64,000 nucleotides of DNA from Volvox africanus (taxonomy: Eukaryota > Chlorophyta > Chlorophyceae > Chlamydomonadales > Volvocaceae): the NCBI GenBank assembly GCA_030268105.1, contig BSDZ01000028.1, positions 520,001-584,000 of the forward strand, given 5' to 3'. Positions 51,801 through 64,000 of the stretch are shown piece by piece. Positions within the stretch are counted from its first letter, which is position 1; each line of letters opens with the position of its first letter. A program made the position numbers and the translations under genes. A model generated the notes under the pieces. It did no database searches and was not told where the DNA came from. It was given only the letters and a program-made list of their open reading frames with translations.

Positions 51801-53106
51801 AGGATGTGTGTGTGGTAGGTTATGGCGATAGGAACACAAAGGGTTGGGTCACAGAAACAGGCGGGTGCTGCGCATGGGGATACACTAGTTGTAGTATTAG
51901 ATATAGATATTTGTTTGGGCAATTACAAGGCTTCCCCTCCCAGAGAGGTTGGGTGTTGGGGCGAAGACGAATAAGGGAATCCTGGAGCTGGGTGTGGTGA
52001 GGGGGACGGGGAGAGGGAGGGGGAGCGGGAGGGAGAAGGGAAGGGGAAGCTGGGTGTGGTGAGGGGGACAGGGAGCTGGGTGTGGGGAGGGCAGGGGGAA
52101 GAGGAGGGAGAAAACAGAGCCTCGCGATCTCAGTGGAATCTGTAGCTAGGAGGAAGGATTACAAATGGAGTCCATGGAGCGGTCACAGAAAGCCAGTTGC
52201 GGCTGCTATGCATTTAAGAACGTGGGGGATCAGTTACTGTGCGAGGTCAGCGGCCTCCTTAGGATTTGGGTTATAGTCCGGTGGTACCAAAGCACGGACT
52301 AGACCGCGGAGGATACATACACACACACCTGCTTCTGAAGAACCTTGTGGGGTCTCTAAAGGTCCAAGGCTGAGGGCTGCCACGCCACCCGCCGCCGCCT
52401 CCGCACCCATCCCAGGCTTCTGGTGCTGCTGCTGGCGCTGCTTCTGCATCATTGGGCTGGGACGCAGAAAGTTCTTGTTGGCAGAAAGAGATGGCACCGC
52501 AGCAGAACATGCGCTGGGCTGCGGCGGGGGTATGGCACCTGCATGTTCGAGCGGTGTGGGGAGGTGCAATGGACATGATAACGGTAACCACCCTGGTGCG
52601 CAGATATCGGTGCCGCCAAATGAGTAAGGTATCGTCAGGTTTCTGATCAGGCTGTAAAGCAGGAAGACCAAAGAGAGGCACCAATAAAGACGAGTGGAAG
52701 ATAGTCGTCTGTCTGTCTGTACCTTGTGTCTCCCTGTCTGTGCGTGTGTGTGTGTGAGCGTGTATGTTTCAGGCGGGACAAGACGAAGCCCCGCAATAGA
52801 TGGGGGAGGTTCACGGCTGGGTAAAAAGCTGCTCCTTGCAACAATGAACTGTGCGATAAAAAGGCCTTAGCAAACATCACCACGTATGCAACCACCCCCA
52901 AGCCAGTGCCTGCAAACAACACCACGTGGGTTTAGGCTATTTATTACAATAATCTGTTTCAATCACCCTCCTAGCCTAGGAAGAATTCTTGCGAAAAGCG
53001 GCGGGGTACGGAAGCTACCAGGGGTCAGCTGCAGAGGTCCTTACGATGAGGGCCGGTAGTACAATTGGTGACTGTTAAATCGACAGATTTACGCATACAG
53101 ACAGTA

Positions 53107-53167
<61 letters not shown>

Positions 53168-54381
53168 GGAGGACAAACAGTAACAAGATGCGGACGGATA
53201 ATGGGCTAACGTTTGTACGAGATGCATGGTCAACATCCTAGTAAGCCTCACAAGTTAAAACCTCGTTTGTTCCGAAACCATGGGTACCACATAGGCTCAC
53301 CATCCAGCGTTCACTACCTCAACACCGGCAATGAACAACATACACGGCGCCGGTATGTCCAGGCGTCGCACCCACACGCACACGCACCTCCTCGCCGCTC
53401 CTGAGCATCCCGCACGACATCATCTGGGGAGGGTGTATCGAACCGGAAAGGTTCCACACCGCCACTGGTGCTACTGTCATCCACCGGAACGTCAGATACG
53501 GTTGCTGCTGTGGACTTCGCTGACGACTGCTGTTGTTGCTGGGGGTTCTTCAGAGCCAAGTGGGGAGTCACGAGATAGGCGTTTTGCTGCAGTGCCTTGA
53601 CGGAGGGATCATTTTTGGCTGCAAGGGAGAAGCAACATCGTGTCGGGGAAATGTGGTTAGGTTAGGTTATAGAACCATTAGATGCGACATTTGTTCTGAT
53701 GGCCCATGAAAATACATGTACATAAAGTATACGCTTATGAAAGAATAGTATCATGGGCCTTTCGCATTCCAGGGTGACCCTGGACGCGTCAGTGGACGCC
53801 GGCCATTTAGCATCCTCCTCCTCCTCCTCCTCCTTCAAGTGCAACCTTGGCAAGATAAAGGATCCATTGCTGACAATCCATTGATCGGGGTCTCATAGCG
53901 TTCAGTAATCCCGGAACTGTGCTCGTACCCCCCCGCTGCGCCTTGCCGCTCGGTCCCGGCGGCGGCGGGTCGCATAGAAACTGCGCCAGCATGGAGGCAC
54001 CTGCAGCACGGGCTGGCGCGTATGCTGCAGATGTCACTTTGCCGTGTTCCTGTTTCTGCTGCGGAGCGCGGGATGGTACGCCTCTCCCCGCTGCAGCAGT
54101 TGCTGTTGCCTGCGGCACGGGCGCACAAACCGGGGACAGACAATTCGCGCCGTCAAGGAATGTAAATCGCCATGGCAATTCAAAGTTGATATCAATGTCG
54201 AATGGTGCTTTCGAACTGCTCGCGTGCTTGCGCTTGCCTGCGTGCTCCCAGTTGACGAGGCATGGTCGCCGTAGCCGCCATAGCCATCTTCGCAGCCATA
54301 ATCATCATCATCATCACCATCATCGTATCCGTCGTCAAAATCATCTTCATTGTAAAACTGGCCGCGCTTCCCTTTCGTCAT
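45866..54381 (-). CDS. HBS1: HBS1-type translational GTPase (ribosome rescue), 16 exons
   Basis: eRF3-like GTPase that with Dom34/Pelota rescues stalled ribosomes in no-go and non-stop decay. Exons: 54381-54257, 54215-53929, 53618-53388, 52538-52329, 51791-51593, 51259-51031, 50682-50585, 50348-50276, 49438-49380, 48981-48852, 48421-48296, 48013-47881, 47413-47307, 47056-46890, 46568-46421, 46033-45866; about 829 aa. The acidic N-terminus ([20 protein letters not shown]) and [13 protein letters not shown] are HBS1 features that separate it from eRF3 and EF1A. G1 is GHVDAGKS (about 390), the switch region [13 protein letters not shown]3 DAPGH, G4 SKLD (about 538; Asn is usual), G5 region SGPLGEN. 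Domain 2 and 3 follow, with [11 protein letters not shown] near the C-terminus. A His/Gly/Ala-rich linker precedes G1. The exon 1-2 frame change is explained only by a 41-nt intron (54256-54216) or a sequence error. Confidence 0.94.
46617..46868 (+). repeat. Purine-rich tract in HBS1 intron 14
   Basis: A roughly 250-bp block is dominated by GA-rich DNA (GGGAGGG, GAGAGG, GGAAGG) with few pyrimidines. On the coding strand it is a polypyrimidine tract ahead of the exon 15 acceptor. It could form triplex DNA. Confidence 0.7.
53107..53167 (+). repeat. (ACAG)n microsatellite, about 15 units
   Basis: A perfect tetranucleotide run, seen directly, in HBS1 intron 3. Confidence 0.97.
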
Positions 54382-56058
54382 TTCGACCGCGAAATGCTCA
54401 CGGAAGCCACAATTAAATTGGAAAGCAAGCCCTACAGGTTTCAGGTAAGGCAGCCTTATGCATGGGAATGGAATACGTTGAAGTTTTAGGCCTGTGCTTT
54501 GCCACCAACCGGTTGCTGCGAGAGGTACCGTTATCGTAGTACGATTTTGCGACTACGGTTTTGCACATCAGAATCGTAATAAGTTTAATCTCAATCGAAA
54601 GTAGCCTCGTCAATTTAAGCCTTTTGATAAATGGTCATCAATACAGCGTTTGCCATGAATGGAAGGAATGACGGAGGAGCAATTGGGGTGTGCTTGTACA
54701 TATTCCGATACCCACGGTCCGAGGGAAAGCACAATACCGTTTAGGATTGGACCTGGCCATTTCCCCCACCACTTTTCTCCTTTCCAACATATCTTCAAGC
54801 AAATCTCGCAAGTCGTTTATAAGGGTTTATGCTAGTGAGCGCATGTGAGCGTGATAAACGACAGAAGCTATCCGATGTTTGCAGAACTAAGAGACGGATA
54901 CGGTAATGCCGCACATCGGTTACGAGTTATCTTCAGGTGGTACTCATGGAGAAACACGGAAGCATGCTATGACTTCTGCTGAAGGGCTTTGTACTGCCTT
55001 AAGTAAGCGCTGCGCGCATAGGCATTGCAGGGCTCCCATAGGCCCCAACAATGCAGGGAGGGAATTTAGCGTCGAGGCAGCCCTGACAGCCTCTTGAGAC
55101 TTCCTGCTATTTTCTGATCGTGGTATATCATGGAGGCGGAGGCTTCATAACCGCTTCAAAACGCCAACCCGGCGTCGAACAATTATTGAACCCCGACCAC
55201 GCCATGCCGGTAGGTACTGGATCTCCGTAGCCCTTGTCAGTATAAACCCTTTCCACACGGCCCCTCAAGTGCTCGGAGTCGGTCGAAATTCCACCGATTC
55301 CAAACCCATGAGGCCTGTGCATACTAACCCACTGTGGTGTCCCTAAGGATCGTTGAAAGGCTATCTCTTCAAGGCAGCCCACCAGACCACAATGATCAGT
55401 CCCATGCATCAGACATTTTGTCAGAAGTTATCGCTGCTGGCTTTTCCCCCCACGTGCGGCCTTTCCATGCGCCCATAGCTGTTCTGGCAGAGAGGCCGGC
55501 CCATCTCCCTACAACCCAGAAAACGCAATAATTTTATAAGGAGAATCCGAAAACTCTGTAGCCGCGCATTCGTTGGTTTGGTTCCGGGTAGGTAGTAACC
55601 GAGCGTCAACACACCATAGTGACGGCAACTGCGCGTATGCAGGTGGAGGTAAGAAGAGCCAGGGGTAAAGAGGAATTGTAATTAGTAAGGTATGAAAAAG
55701 GTGATTTAAGGAGCGCGAGGCACGCCAGTCAACTGTCTGGCAAGGTGGAGTGATTCATTAAAAATTCCTCTCAGAACTTGAATTAAAGCCCAAGGTTTTC
55801 AAATATTTCATATATAAACTGGACACATTATTTTACTTGCACACGTTGAAAATTCGTACTTCGAGCACCACAATGTCGGGACACCAATGTTGCTGTCGTG
55901 CATGGCACGACATCGCCAAAGGACTACAAAGGATGCGGTCCTTACTACCTCATTTGCTGTTGCCAACATCCATCTTCCCCTTGAAAATTCGCTTGATTGC
56001 TCCACGCTTCACAAACGAATTTGCTTTGTGATCGCACGCAACTGCCGCACCCAGAACA
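54382..56058. other. Divergent intergenic region between HBS1 and UAM/RGP
   Basis: This 1.7-kb stretch separates two divergently transcribed genes and should hold both promoters. Reading frames are short and lack motifs. The 5' UTR of the mutase gene probably lies in the last few hundred bases. Confidence 0.5.
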
Positions 56059-57598
56059 ATGTCTGCCCCACTTGCCGATCAGCTGGACATTGTGATCCCA
56101 ACCATCAGGTTAGGCCTTTGTCACATTGCTACGGCCGGTGCAGCTTTTGACGCCGGCTGGGTCGCTGGCCATGCAGGAACCTGGACTTCCTTGAGGAGTG
56201 GCGTCCCTTTTTCCAGCCTTACCACCTGATCATCGTTCAGGATGGGGACCCGACTAAGAAGATTCACGTGCCCGAGGGCTTTGATTATGAGCTCTACAAC
56301 CGCAACGACATTGAGCGCATATTGGGTGACAAGGCGTGGGCAATCTCTTTCAAGGACTCGGCATGCCGCTGCTTTGGGTTCATGGTGTCGAAGAAGAAGT
56401 ACATTTATACAATTGACGATGACTGCTTCGTTGCCAAGGACCCTTCGGGCAAGCCTATCAACGTTCTGGAGCAGCACATCAAGAACCTGCTGACGCCCTC
56501 CACGCCGTTCTTCTTCAACACTCTGTATGATCCCTACCGCGAGGGTGCTGACTTCGTGCGCGGCTACCCCTTCAGTCTACGGGAGGGCGTGGCTACTGCC
56601 ACCTCCCACGGCCTGTGGCTTAACATCCCCGATTACGACGCTCCCACGCAGGCAAGATTTATTTCGCGGGAGTGGTTTATATAGAGTCGTGAGGAGTTGC
56701 TCAGTTTGGGTGCCGTAACTATTTGGCTGGGTCTATCAACCTGATTCAGTCCCATATCGAAGGCGGTATGGCTGCGTGCTTTCCCATGTCAATCAGCCCT
56801 GGCCCCCATCTGTTTCTGTCGCGCTTGAAACCCCTTTGCACAGATGGTGAAGCCGAAGGAGCGGAACCAGCGCTTCGTGGATGCGGTCATGACGGTTCCC
56901 AAGGGCACGTTGTACCCGATGTGTGGCATGAACCTCGCGTTCGACAGGTAAGAAACATTTGCATCTGAATGTTAGCTGTTATTCGAAGCCTTGGATGGCA
57001 GCTTGCGGAATTGGCACTCTACTTGCGATTCTGCTTGGGAACTGTCGTGTGCAGGGAGCTCATTGGCGCTGGTATGTACTTTGGGCTGATGGGCGAGGGC
57101 CAGCCTATTGGTCGTTATGACGACATGTGGGCGGGCTGGTGCACGAAAGTTATCTGCGACCATCTTGGCGTCGGCTGCAAGACGGGCTTGCCGTACGTCT
57201 GGCACAGCAAGGCCAGTAACCCCTTCACGAACCTCCGCAAGGAGTACAAGGGCATCTTCTGGCAGGAGGTGCGTGGGTACAGGTATTTGGGCGGTACATG
57301 AGGGCGAAGTAATTATTAGATCGAAACTTTTGTCTTTTCTGCTACCTGGTCAGCAGTTTCATCTTACGATGGCTTTGGTTTGAAGTAACCATATATTGCT
57401 CCGCAGGAGATTATCCCGTTCTTCCAGAACGTAACGCTCAGCAAGACCTCCACAAGCGTGGAGGACCTGTACATTGAGCTGGCGGACAAGGTTCGCAAGG
57501 GCCTTGGGCACATTGACCCTTACTTCTCGAAGCTGGCAGACGGTATGGTGGCCTGGATTGAGGGCTGGCGCATGCTGAACCCGCCCAAGGCGGCGTAA
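56059..57598 (+). CDS. RGP: UDP-arabinopyranose mutase / reversibly glycosylated polypeptide
   Basis: Cytosolic or Golgi-surface enzyme that interconverts UDP-arabinopyranose and UDP-arabinofuranose, supplying arabinose for wall glycans and glycoproteins. Exons 56059-56108, 56177-56651, 56844-56947, 57055-57268 and 57407-57598 give 344 aa, near the plant length of about 360. The N-terminus [20 protein letters not shown] is characteristic. The DDD metal/nucleotide motif (YTIDDDC) is at about residues 97-99, and [11 protein letters not shown], which in plant proteins holds the arginine that is reversibly glycosylated, is intact. [19 protein letters not shown] and [12 protein letters not shown] are near-identical to plant family members. 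The exon 2 donor is GC (CAG then GCAAG), a normal minority splice class; the other introns are GT-AG. Confidence 0.97.
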
Positions 57599-59484
57599 TT
57601 CCGTGAACAGAAGGGTCATAGGTATCGGTACTCGAAAGGCATGGCCGTCGAGTACGTGCGGCAGCTGTGATGTTCTGGCCAAGTAATTGCCCAGTGCGCG
57701 TGAGCGTAGGTGAACTCTGGGTGTGATAGCTGCTTGACCGTGGAGTTCAAGCCAGCGAAACCTGTTTATTACTTTGTTTTAGTGCTGTGTTTCCGCAAAC
57801 GGCGCATTCTTCCAACGCACAATGGAGGTTGTGAATATTCTGGGCCTCATTTTGCTCAACATTATTCTTTAATATAGGGAGGCGCAGTTAGACAATCCGG
57901 TTTGTTTTAAGTGACGTGACCCAGACCTTTTATTGTTGGTCTATTTGCCTGATGACTAGTCCTCGAGTGCACTGTGATTATGGACACTAGCGGTTTGACA
58001 CATGCTCATGCGGTGCACATCAAACTCGGATTCTCTGTAGCTGCGCAATGTGAGTCTTGCGCGAGTGTAAATCTTATCATCACATCCAGATGCACGATGA
58101 GTGTCCGGCTGCAAAACAGCCGCAGACACTATGACTTGCTTAAACGCAGCCGTGCATGCTCATCAACGAAGAGAAGAGAAGCATAAGTGCAGAGTGACAT
58201 AGGACATTCAAACACATGCATGTTCAACGGTATCCATGTCGGAACATTGAATAATCAAAAATCACCAAGCAAGCACCTGGACGCAAGAACTCGATAAGGT
58301 TTGGGTTTTCTTGGGTCCTCGAACGCATCAACTCAAACGATGGAGCAGCAATAAATCGTAAAACATCTTGCCAAACGGACTATCTGAAACATCATTACTG
58401 CCCAAACCGCTACCAGTCATTTCTTGCAGCTAGCATTGCCACCGTAAGCTATGGCAAGATCATCCACCAGGGCTTTGCCACGCCGCGAGGAATTTAAAAC
58501 GCTTCCTGGATGTCCGGTTAAACATTTGCGCACACTTAATGTGCGCATACTACAGCATAATGCACAACAAAAAGACCGGACTCATGTACAGCGAACATGC
58601 ACACAGCGCATGGCACGGAGTCCAGGATTTGAAAGACTGTCAGGCTACATAATGATTCTAGGTAAGGAACTCCGGAATCTATTGCTGTTTCGTTTTTTGC
58701 TTAAAGCGTTCCGTGTTGTGTCTGCATTCGCAAGGCTGAATCTGCAAGATCTGAGCTCTGCCACGCCCATATACATGCCACGATTGGGCAACTAGACTGA
58801 CGTACGGTACAACATGCACGGGTTGGAGCCAACGCAGCATCACGATCGCCGTCCAGGGTCCGCTGTGCAGCAACCGTCCTCCAAATATGAACGACATGCA
58901 TTCATGTGACAGAAGCCTACAATCCAAGCATTTCACCCTAATCCATGGTTCCGGTACAACATTTGACCCTATCCTTAGTTGTCGCTTCATTGAAGCTATC
59001 GCCATCATTTTACCTATCACGCCTGCTCTGAATGACCGTGCTAAGTCCATGCCAATCATTGCTGCACTCACATGCACGACCTGGCCTGGACAAGGTCCGT
59101 CGCACAACCTAACATCACGCTACCGCATAGTAAGCTGCGTCCGCACGCAGGGTTCAATCCCGCTATCACCTGCTTGAAACAATTGAACCGAAGGCTGCAC
59201 ACGCGTCAATAGCCTGCAGCACCATTTCCTTAAACAAATCATGCGTATAAGGACCGGCAGGTTGCATGGCATGTGTGCAGATTGAAGCAAAGCTTCGGTC
59301 CGGACAGTTCCCCATTCTCAGCACGTCACGCCCTTTCAGTCGCAGAAAGGCGCAGTCAAAGACACGAAATAACAATGCTCGGGGAAGCATATGAAATTCA
59401 AGGGTTGCAGCAATATCAGCTTTTGGAGGTCAGTGTTGGTCGTACCACAGCAAGCGATGCTATGAGTACCAGACATGACAAGTT
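57599..59484. other. Convergent intergenic region, UAM/RGP to RING gene
   Basis: Holds the 3' UTR of the mutase gene with a TGTAA at 58066-58070, about 470 nt past the stop. Frames on both strands at 58.45-59.2 kb have no recognisable motifs. No gene supported. Confidence 0.5.
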
Positions 59485-60350
59485 TCAAGCCGACATAAGA
59501 CGCCGTCGGCGTCCAAGTGACCTCCGTCCTCGTGTTTCAGCTGGGTCATGCCATCCCAGCGAAAAGGACAGGGAAGCGGGAGGCATCCAAGTATCTGGAG
59601 GGCTGACTATTGCTCCCGAGGGCATAGGCTGTGCTGGGTCCACTACGACGGCCGCCGACGCTGTTGCCATCCAGGGCGTCACGGGAGACACAGGAGCCAT
59701 TCGCGCCTGGGACAGCAGCTGTGGCGTTGCAGACCCGGAGGAAGCCCCGAGCGTCGGGCTGAGGGACACGGGAGTCTGCCAGAGTGGTTGCGGCGTCTGA
59801 GCCGTGGCCCAGGACAGGGGGATAAAACGCGCTTGAGGTTGTGGAGTGGCCGATGCAGTGGGTGGCAGAGACGCCGGCGCCACATATACACCCAACCGAG
59901 GCGGCCACCGCTGCGTCTGGACCGCTCCAACAGGAGGTGCTACAACGGACGCGGTCGCGCCTCGTTGAGTTGCTTGCTGACGCGCAGCCTTAGCGAGATT
60001 ACCAGTCCTTTCCCCAACTTCAAGGCGGCGCTTCTTGACCTCTTCTGGAAAGAAGCGCTGGATAGTCTCGCGCAGCCTGACGCACACACCTGTGACGATG
60101 GGATGGAGGGTCAGAACGCATTGTACAGAAATAAATTTCAACGTGATAGGCACATCGTACCAAGCTCGCCAGGTACTGGCTCTCGGCACAAAGGGCATGC
60201 CACAGTCGAGCTGCTGGACGATTTTGTAGCCCGCCAGCGTTCAAGGCACGACCGGCAATAATCGTGGCCGCAGGGTCCAACGACAGGGTCTAGGAGCAAA
60301 TTCTGGCATATCGCACACTCATATTCGCTTGGATCCATACCTCCGGACAT
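59485..60350 (-). CDS. RING-finger protein, probable E3 ubiquitin ligase
   Basis: Exons 60350-60161 and 60089-59485 give 264 aa. The N-terminus carries a compact C3HC4 RING: CAICQNLLLDPVVGPCGHDY, then C-RSCLERW and CPLCREP. The intron removes 71 nt and restores a frame reading RLRETIQRFFPEEVKKRR directly after the RING, a basic helix often seen after RING domains. The remaining roughly 180 residues are Ala/Pro/Thr/Gln-rich with no domain. RING proteins of this type usually act as E3 ligases, but substrates cannot be inferred. The antisense strand is also open over the second exon because of GC bias; the RING cysteines decide the strand. Confidence 0.8.
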
Positions 60351-62493
60351 TAAAGAAGCCCTGATTAAGCTTAGTCGCCTGTTTGGTCGTTAACCCTCTC
60401 TCGTTCTTGCGAACAAGACTGCTTAGCCATCCATCAACATTACACCTAGATGTTTCATATCAGAGAAATTGGTGGGAGCCTTGTTCCCTCTATGCCGTTT
60501 GCAATTTGGCGGTTACCTTTGGCGTACAACGGATACGACGGGGTGGCCTCTTGGGTCTTGACCCTCATTGATACCTTGAACGATGAAAAGCGGTGATGTG
60601 AATAGTGTGAGATGGATCAAATGACACCACGTTACGGCCACCTAAACATATTCTATCACAGTATGAGAGCGACAGCGGAGGGGAATGCCTTTACTGACTT
60701 TGTATTAGCTTGCATGAAACGCTATTATTTTTAATGGATCCAGTCCTTGTCATAATGTTATTTTTACACTTTTGAAGATTCTTCCTTTCCTAACTACCTA
60801 AACGTTTGGAAGTCCCCCTTACTCTCTTGCATCATTTCTGAACATTGTATAACAACACATATTCCGTTCATTGAGTGCTGCTTTCTTGTCTCTTAAGCTA
60901 TTGCTCGTGGGTAAAAGCTTCTCACTGGGTGCCGAGCAGAGGGTGCCGCGGCCATCATAAGGACGACCTTCCAGCCTTGTGTTATAATGGAAAACTCCAT
61001 AATCAGGATCGGCTTACTCTCGAGGTAATATGATCCACGTGGAGGCGACTTGACGATAATGTGAAGGGCAGAGTTGGAAGGAGTGCAGCAGTGTGCAGCT
61101 TGCCCGGACGTTCGGTCCCCTTCCCCTTGCCTACTGCAAACGGATTAATTAGCCTGTAAAACTCTAACGTCCCGTAGTATAAGCATTTATTGTCACGAAG
61201 CGGCTGGAAATTCAATCCCATGTAAGACGACATGATAGGCTGCATTCAACTGCAATTGTGTTGATGTTATTGGATCCGAAACATGCTTGGAAAGGGCTGG
61301 CTGCGGAGTTCTGTGGCAACTATAGTGAAGGCTGGCGACGCGGCCTATCCTTGCCACAATATGACTTGTGGACGCCTGAAGACCGACAATGAGCATATAT
61401 TTCGACAGCAGTGGAATTCCTGCGAGTGAAAGAGGTCCCATACGAGTGAAGCGCCGGACAGGAACAGAATAGGACCAGAATTACGAACAGGACCAGAATA
61501 CCGTGCAACATGCATGCAAAGGTCTTCCTTTCGTTCCCCTTATAAATCATGGACATTGTCATGCTCTGTTGCAAGATCCCCGACTCACGCAACTAATTAA
61601 CCCTCAAGTACGAAGCCGTCTACCAGTTCTTTGGAGTCCCCAGCTCCGAAGTCTGGCAAGGTCTGGTACACCACGTGTTGTTCCTACGACTTCCTGCTTT
61701 GTGAAGAAGCTTACTCGCGGACGAGCAGGCACGGATTTTCGCTACCGCCATTGCCCTTGGAACCGGTGCTCAGAGTATGACCGGACTGCCATGGCCGCTG
61801 GCCAGATCTTTGCCCGCGGCAATCCTCCCCCCCTTGGTAACTCCGTCTCTTCGTTATCCAGACATTGCATGCCGCTTCAGCGCAGCAGAAACGAGGAGCA
61901 GCGTTTCGAAACTGTAGTGGACGTGCTGCAGCGTCGTCTACGCGTCCTCGGAGAGGATGTCAGTTCGCAGCGCCTGCAGGAACTGGGCTCTTTTTTGGCG
62001 ACTTATTCAATCAACGGGAGGCCCTTTGCTCCCTCCCTCTGCGCTCTGTAGCTACATCTTCTTCTGGCCCCAGCTCCTTTTGGTGCAGCCTCGCCAACGC
62101 CTCGACGTCGTTGCTGCTACCCGTAACTCTATGGCTGTCATCTTGAGGTCCCCTACTTAATAGGCCGAAACAGATTATGTGCTTCTCTGCAATCTTAACG
62201 GCATACTTTTTCCCTCCGTGCATGCCTCCGTGGCCTCACTGCCTTCGATTTGTTTTGCTAGCCTCTCTTCTTCCATGCGCTTACCTTGCTTATTCCTCTC
62301 GCAGGATGATGGGTGGACGGCGGGAAAGGTTTGTACAATCTCGTATGATTTAAGGATGTATGCTATGGACATGTGTATAGCGTGGTATGCTGGTGGTATA
62401 ACTCACAACAAAACATGAGCAGGAGCATGGATTAAGGAAAGCTGAAGAAAGAGAAAGGGGAGCAAGGTATGCACTGCTGCGAAATGATGTGTA
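60351..62493. other. Intergenic between RING gene and THI4
   Basis: Mostly AT-rich with no motif-bearing frames apart from one doubtful plus-strand frame at 61503-62051. The promoter of the RING gene should lie just above 60350. Confidence 0.45.
61503..62051 (+). CDS. Hypothetical frame of unknown identity
   Basis: A 182-codon plus-strand frame with mixed composition. Its second half (RNEEQRFETVVDVLQRRLRV then LQELGSFLATYSINGRP) looks like a helical protein rather than random sequence. A second frame is also open for much of the stretch. No start context, splice partner or known domain supports it; it may be part of a mobile element or chance. Confidence 0.2.
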   Translation: MQHACKGLPFVPLINHGHCHALLQDPRLTQLINPQVRSRLPVLWSPQLRSLARSGTPRVVPTTSCFVKKLTRGRAGTDFRYRHCPWNRCSEYDRTAMAAGQIFARGNPPPLGNSVSSLSRHCMPLQRSRNEEQRFETVVDVLQRRLRVLGEDVSSQRLQELGSFLATYSINGRPFAPSLCAL

Positions 62494-62498
62494 TTACA
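62494..62498 (-). terminator. Putative TGTAA poly(A) signal, THI4 gene
   Basis: TTACA on the plus strand gives TGTAA about 340 nt past the THI4 stop. Confidence 0.35.
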
Positions 62499-62834
62499 AT
62501 CACTCCGACTCCGGCTTTGCCTTGCCTGACACAAGTCAGGGCGATTGGCCAGCTCAACTATAATGAAGTCTATTTCTGTTCGTATATGGGGACTGGCCTG
62601 CATAACGCCAGTGCCAAATTGCAACGCAGTGCATCAAACTTGAAATTGATAATATTTGACAAAAAAACAACATTCATCGGTAACAAAAAATGATTAATAC
62701 CACATGTCGTATCGACGTTCTAGTCAAAACTAGACTAAGCCAAAACCAACGGTCAAAAACAACGGTGGAATACATAATTTATTTTCGACACCAACATACT
62801 CCAAATCTGTCCCATAATCGTGGCAGGCTTACGC

Positions 62835-64000
<1,166 letters not shown>

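Noticed and set aside
53107..53167. CRISPR-like array
   Set aside because: A tetranucleotide microsatellite without spacers, in a eukaryotic intron; no CRISPR arrays are seen anywhere in the window.
58451..58795. 114-codon plus-strand frame in the UAM/RGP-RING gap
   Set aside because: No motif, overlapping frames on the other strand are equally open, and there are no splice partners.
59085..59185. tRNA-like T-loop (GGGTTCAATCCC)
   Set aside because: No matching acceptor, D or anticodon stems could be drawn upstream.
59548..60261. 237-codon plus-strand frame opposite the RING gene
   Set aside because: It is antisense to conserved RING cysteines and reflects GC bias.

Overview
The window looks like nuclear DNA of a green alga, most likely a chlorophycean (volvocine-type). 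The genes are intron-dense, with GC-rich exons set in AT-richer introns and intergenic DNA. Several products are of plant/green-algal type: a UDP-arabinopyranose mutase, a THI4 with a plant-type core, and an ABCC transporter whose first nucleotide-binding domain carries the plant-like LVTN H-loop. TGTAA, the usual chlorophycean poly(A) signal, follows several genes. DIRS/tyrosine-recombinase retroelement debris is present. The call rests on protein and gene-structure character only; no species can be named.

Layout. 0-7 kb: mostly intergenic, with microsatellites, dispersed repeats and two doubtful terminal exons. 7.0-11.05 kb (-): a four-exon membrane protein of the DUF4436 type, whose introns hold two small inverted-repeat elements. 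13.8-15.2 kb: a decayed DIRS-like retroelement (reverse transcriptase plus tyrosine recombinase). 16.3-31.8 kb (+): a 24-exon ABCC/MRP transporter of 1416 aa. 33.3-42.1 kb (-): a 17-exon alpha-COP (coatomer subunit alpha) of 1249 aa. 42.6-44.8 kb: decayed mobile DNA holding an inverted duplication, a trypsin-like peptidase fragment and a second tyrosine-recombinase C-terminus. 45.9-54.4 kb (-): HBS1, the ribosome-rescue GTPase (about 829 aa). 56.1-57.6 kb (+): UDP-arabinopyranose mutase/RGP (344 aa). 59.5-60.35 kb (-): a RING-finger protein (264 aa). 62.8-64.0 kb (-): the 3' exons of THI4, running off the right edge.

The host genes are unrelated housekeeping functions: vesicle coat, ribosome rescue, nucleotide-sugar supply for cell-wall or glycoprotein arabinose, thiamine synthesis, and organic-anion or conjugate export. 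They do not form a functional cluster. Exon boundaries were set by hand from GT/AG (one GC/AG) sites, reading-frame phase and family conservation. All seven chains stay in frame throughout. The least secure joins are HBS1 exon 1-2 and DUF4436 exon 3-4. The most unusual material is the mobile-element debris, a hairpin-containing dispersed repeat, and one alpha-COP intron with duplicated splice borders. I found no convincing complete new system.
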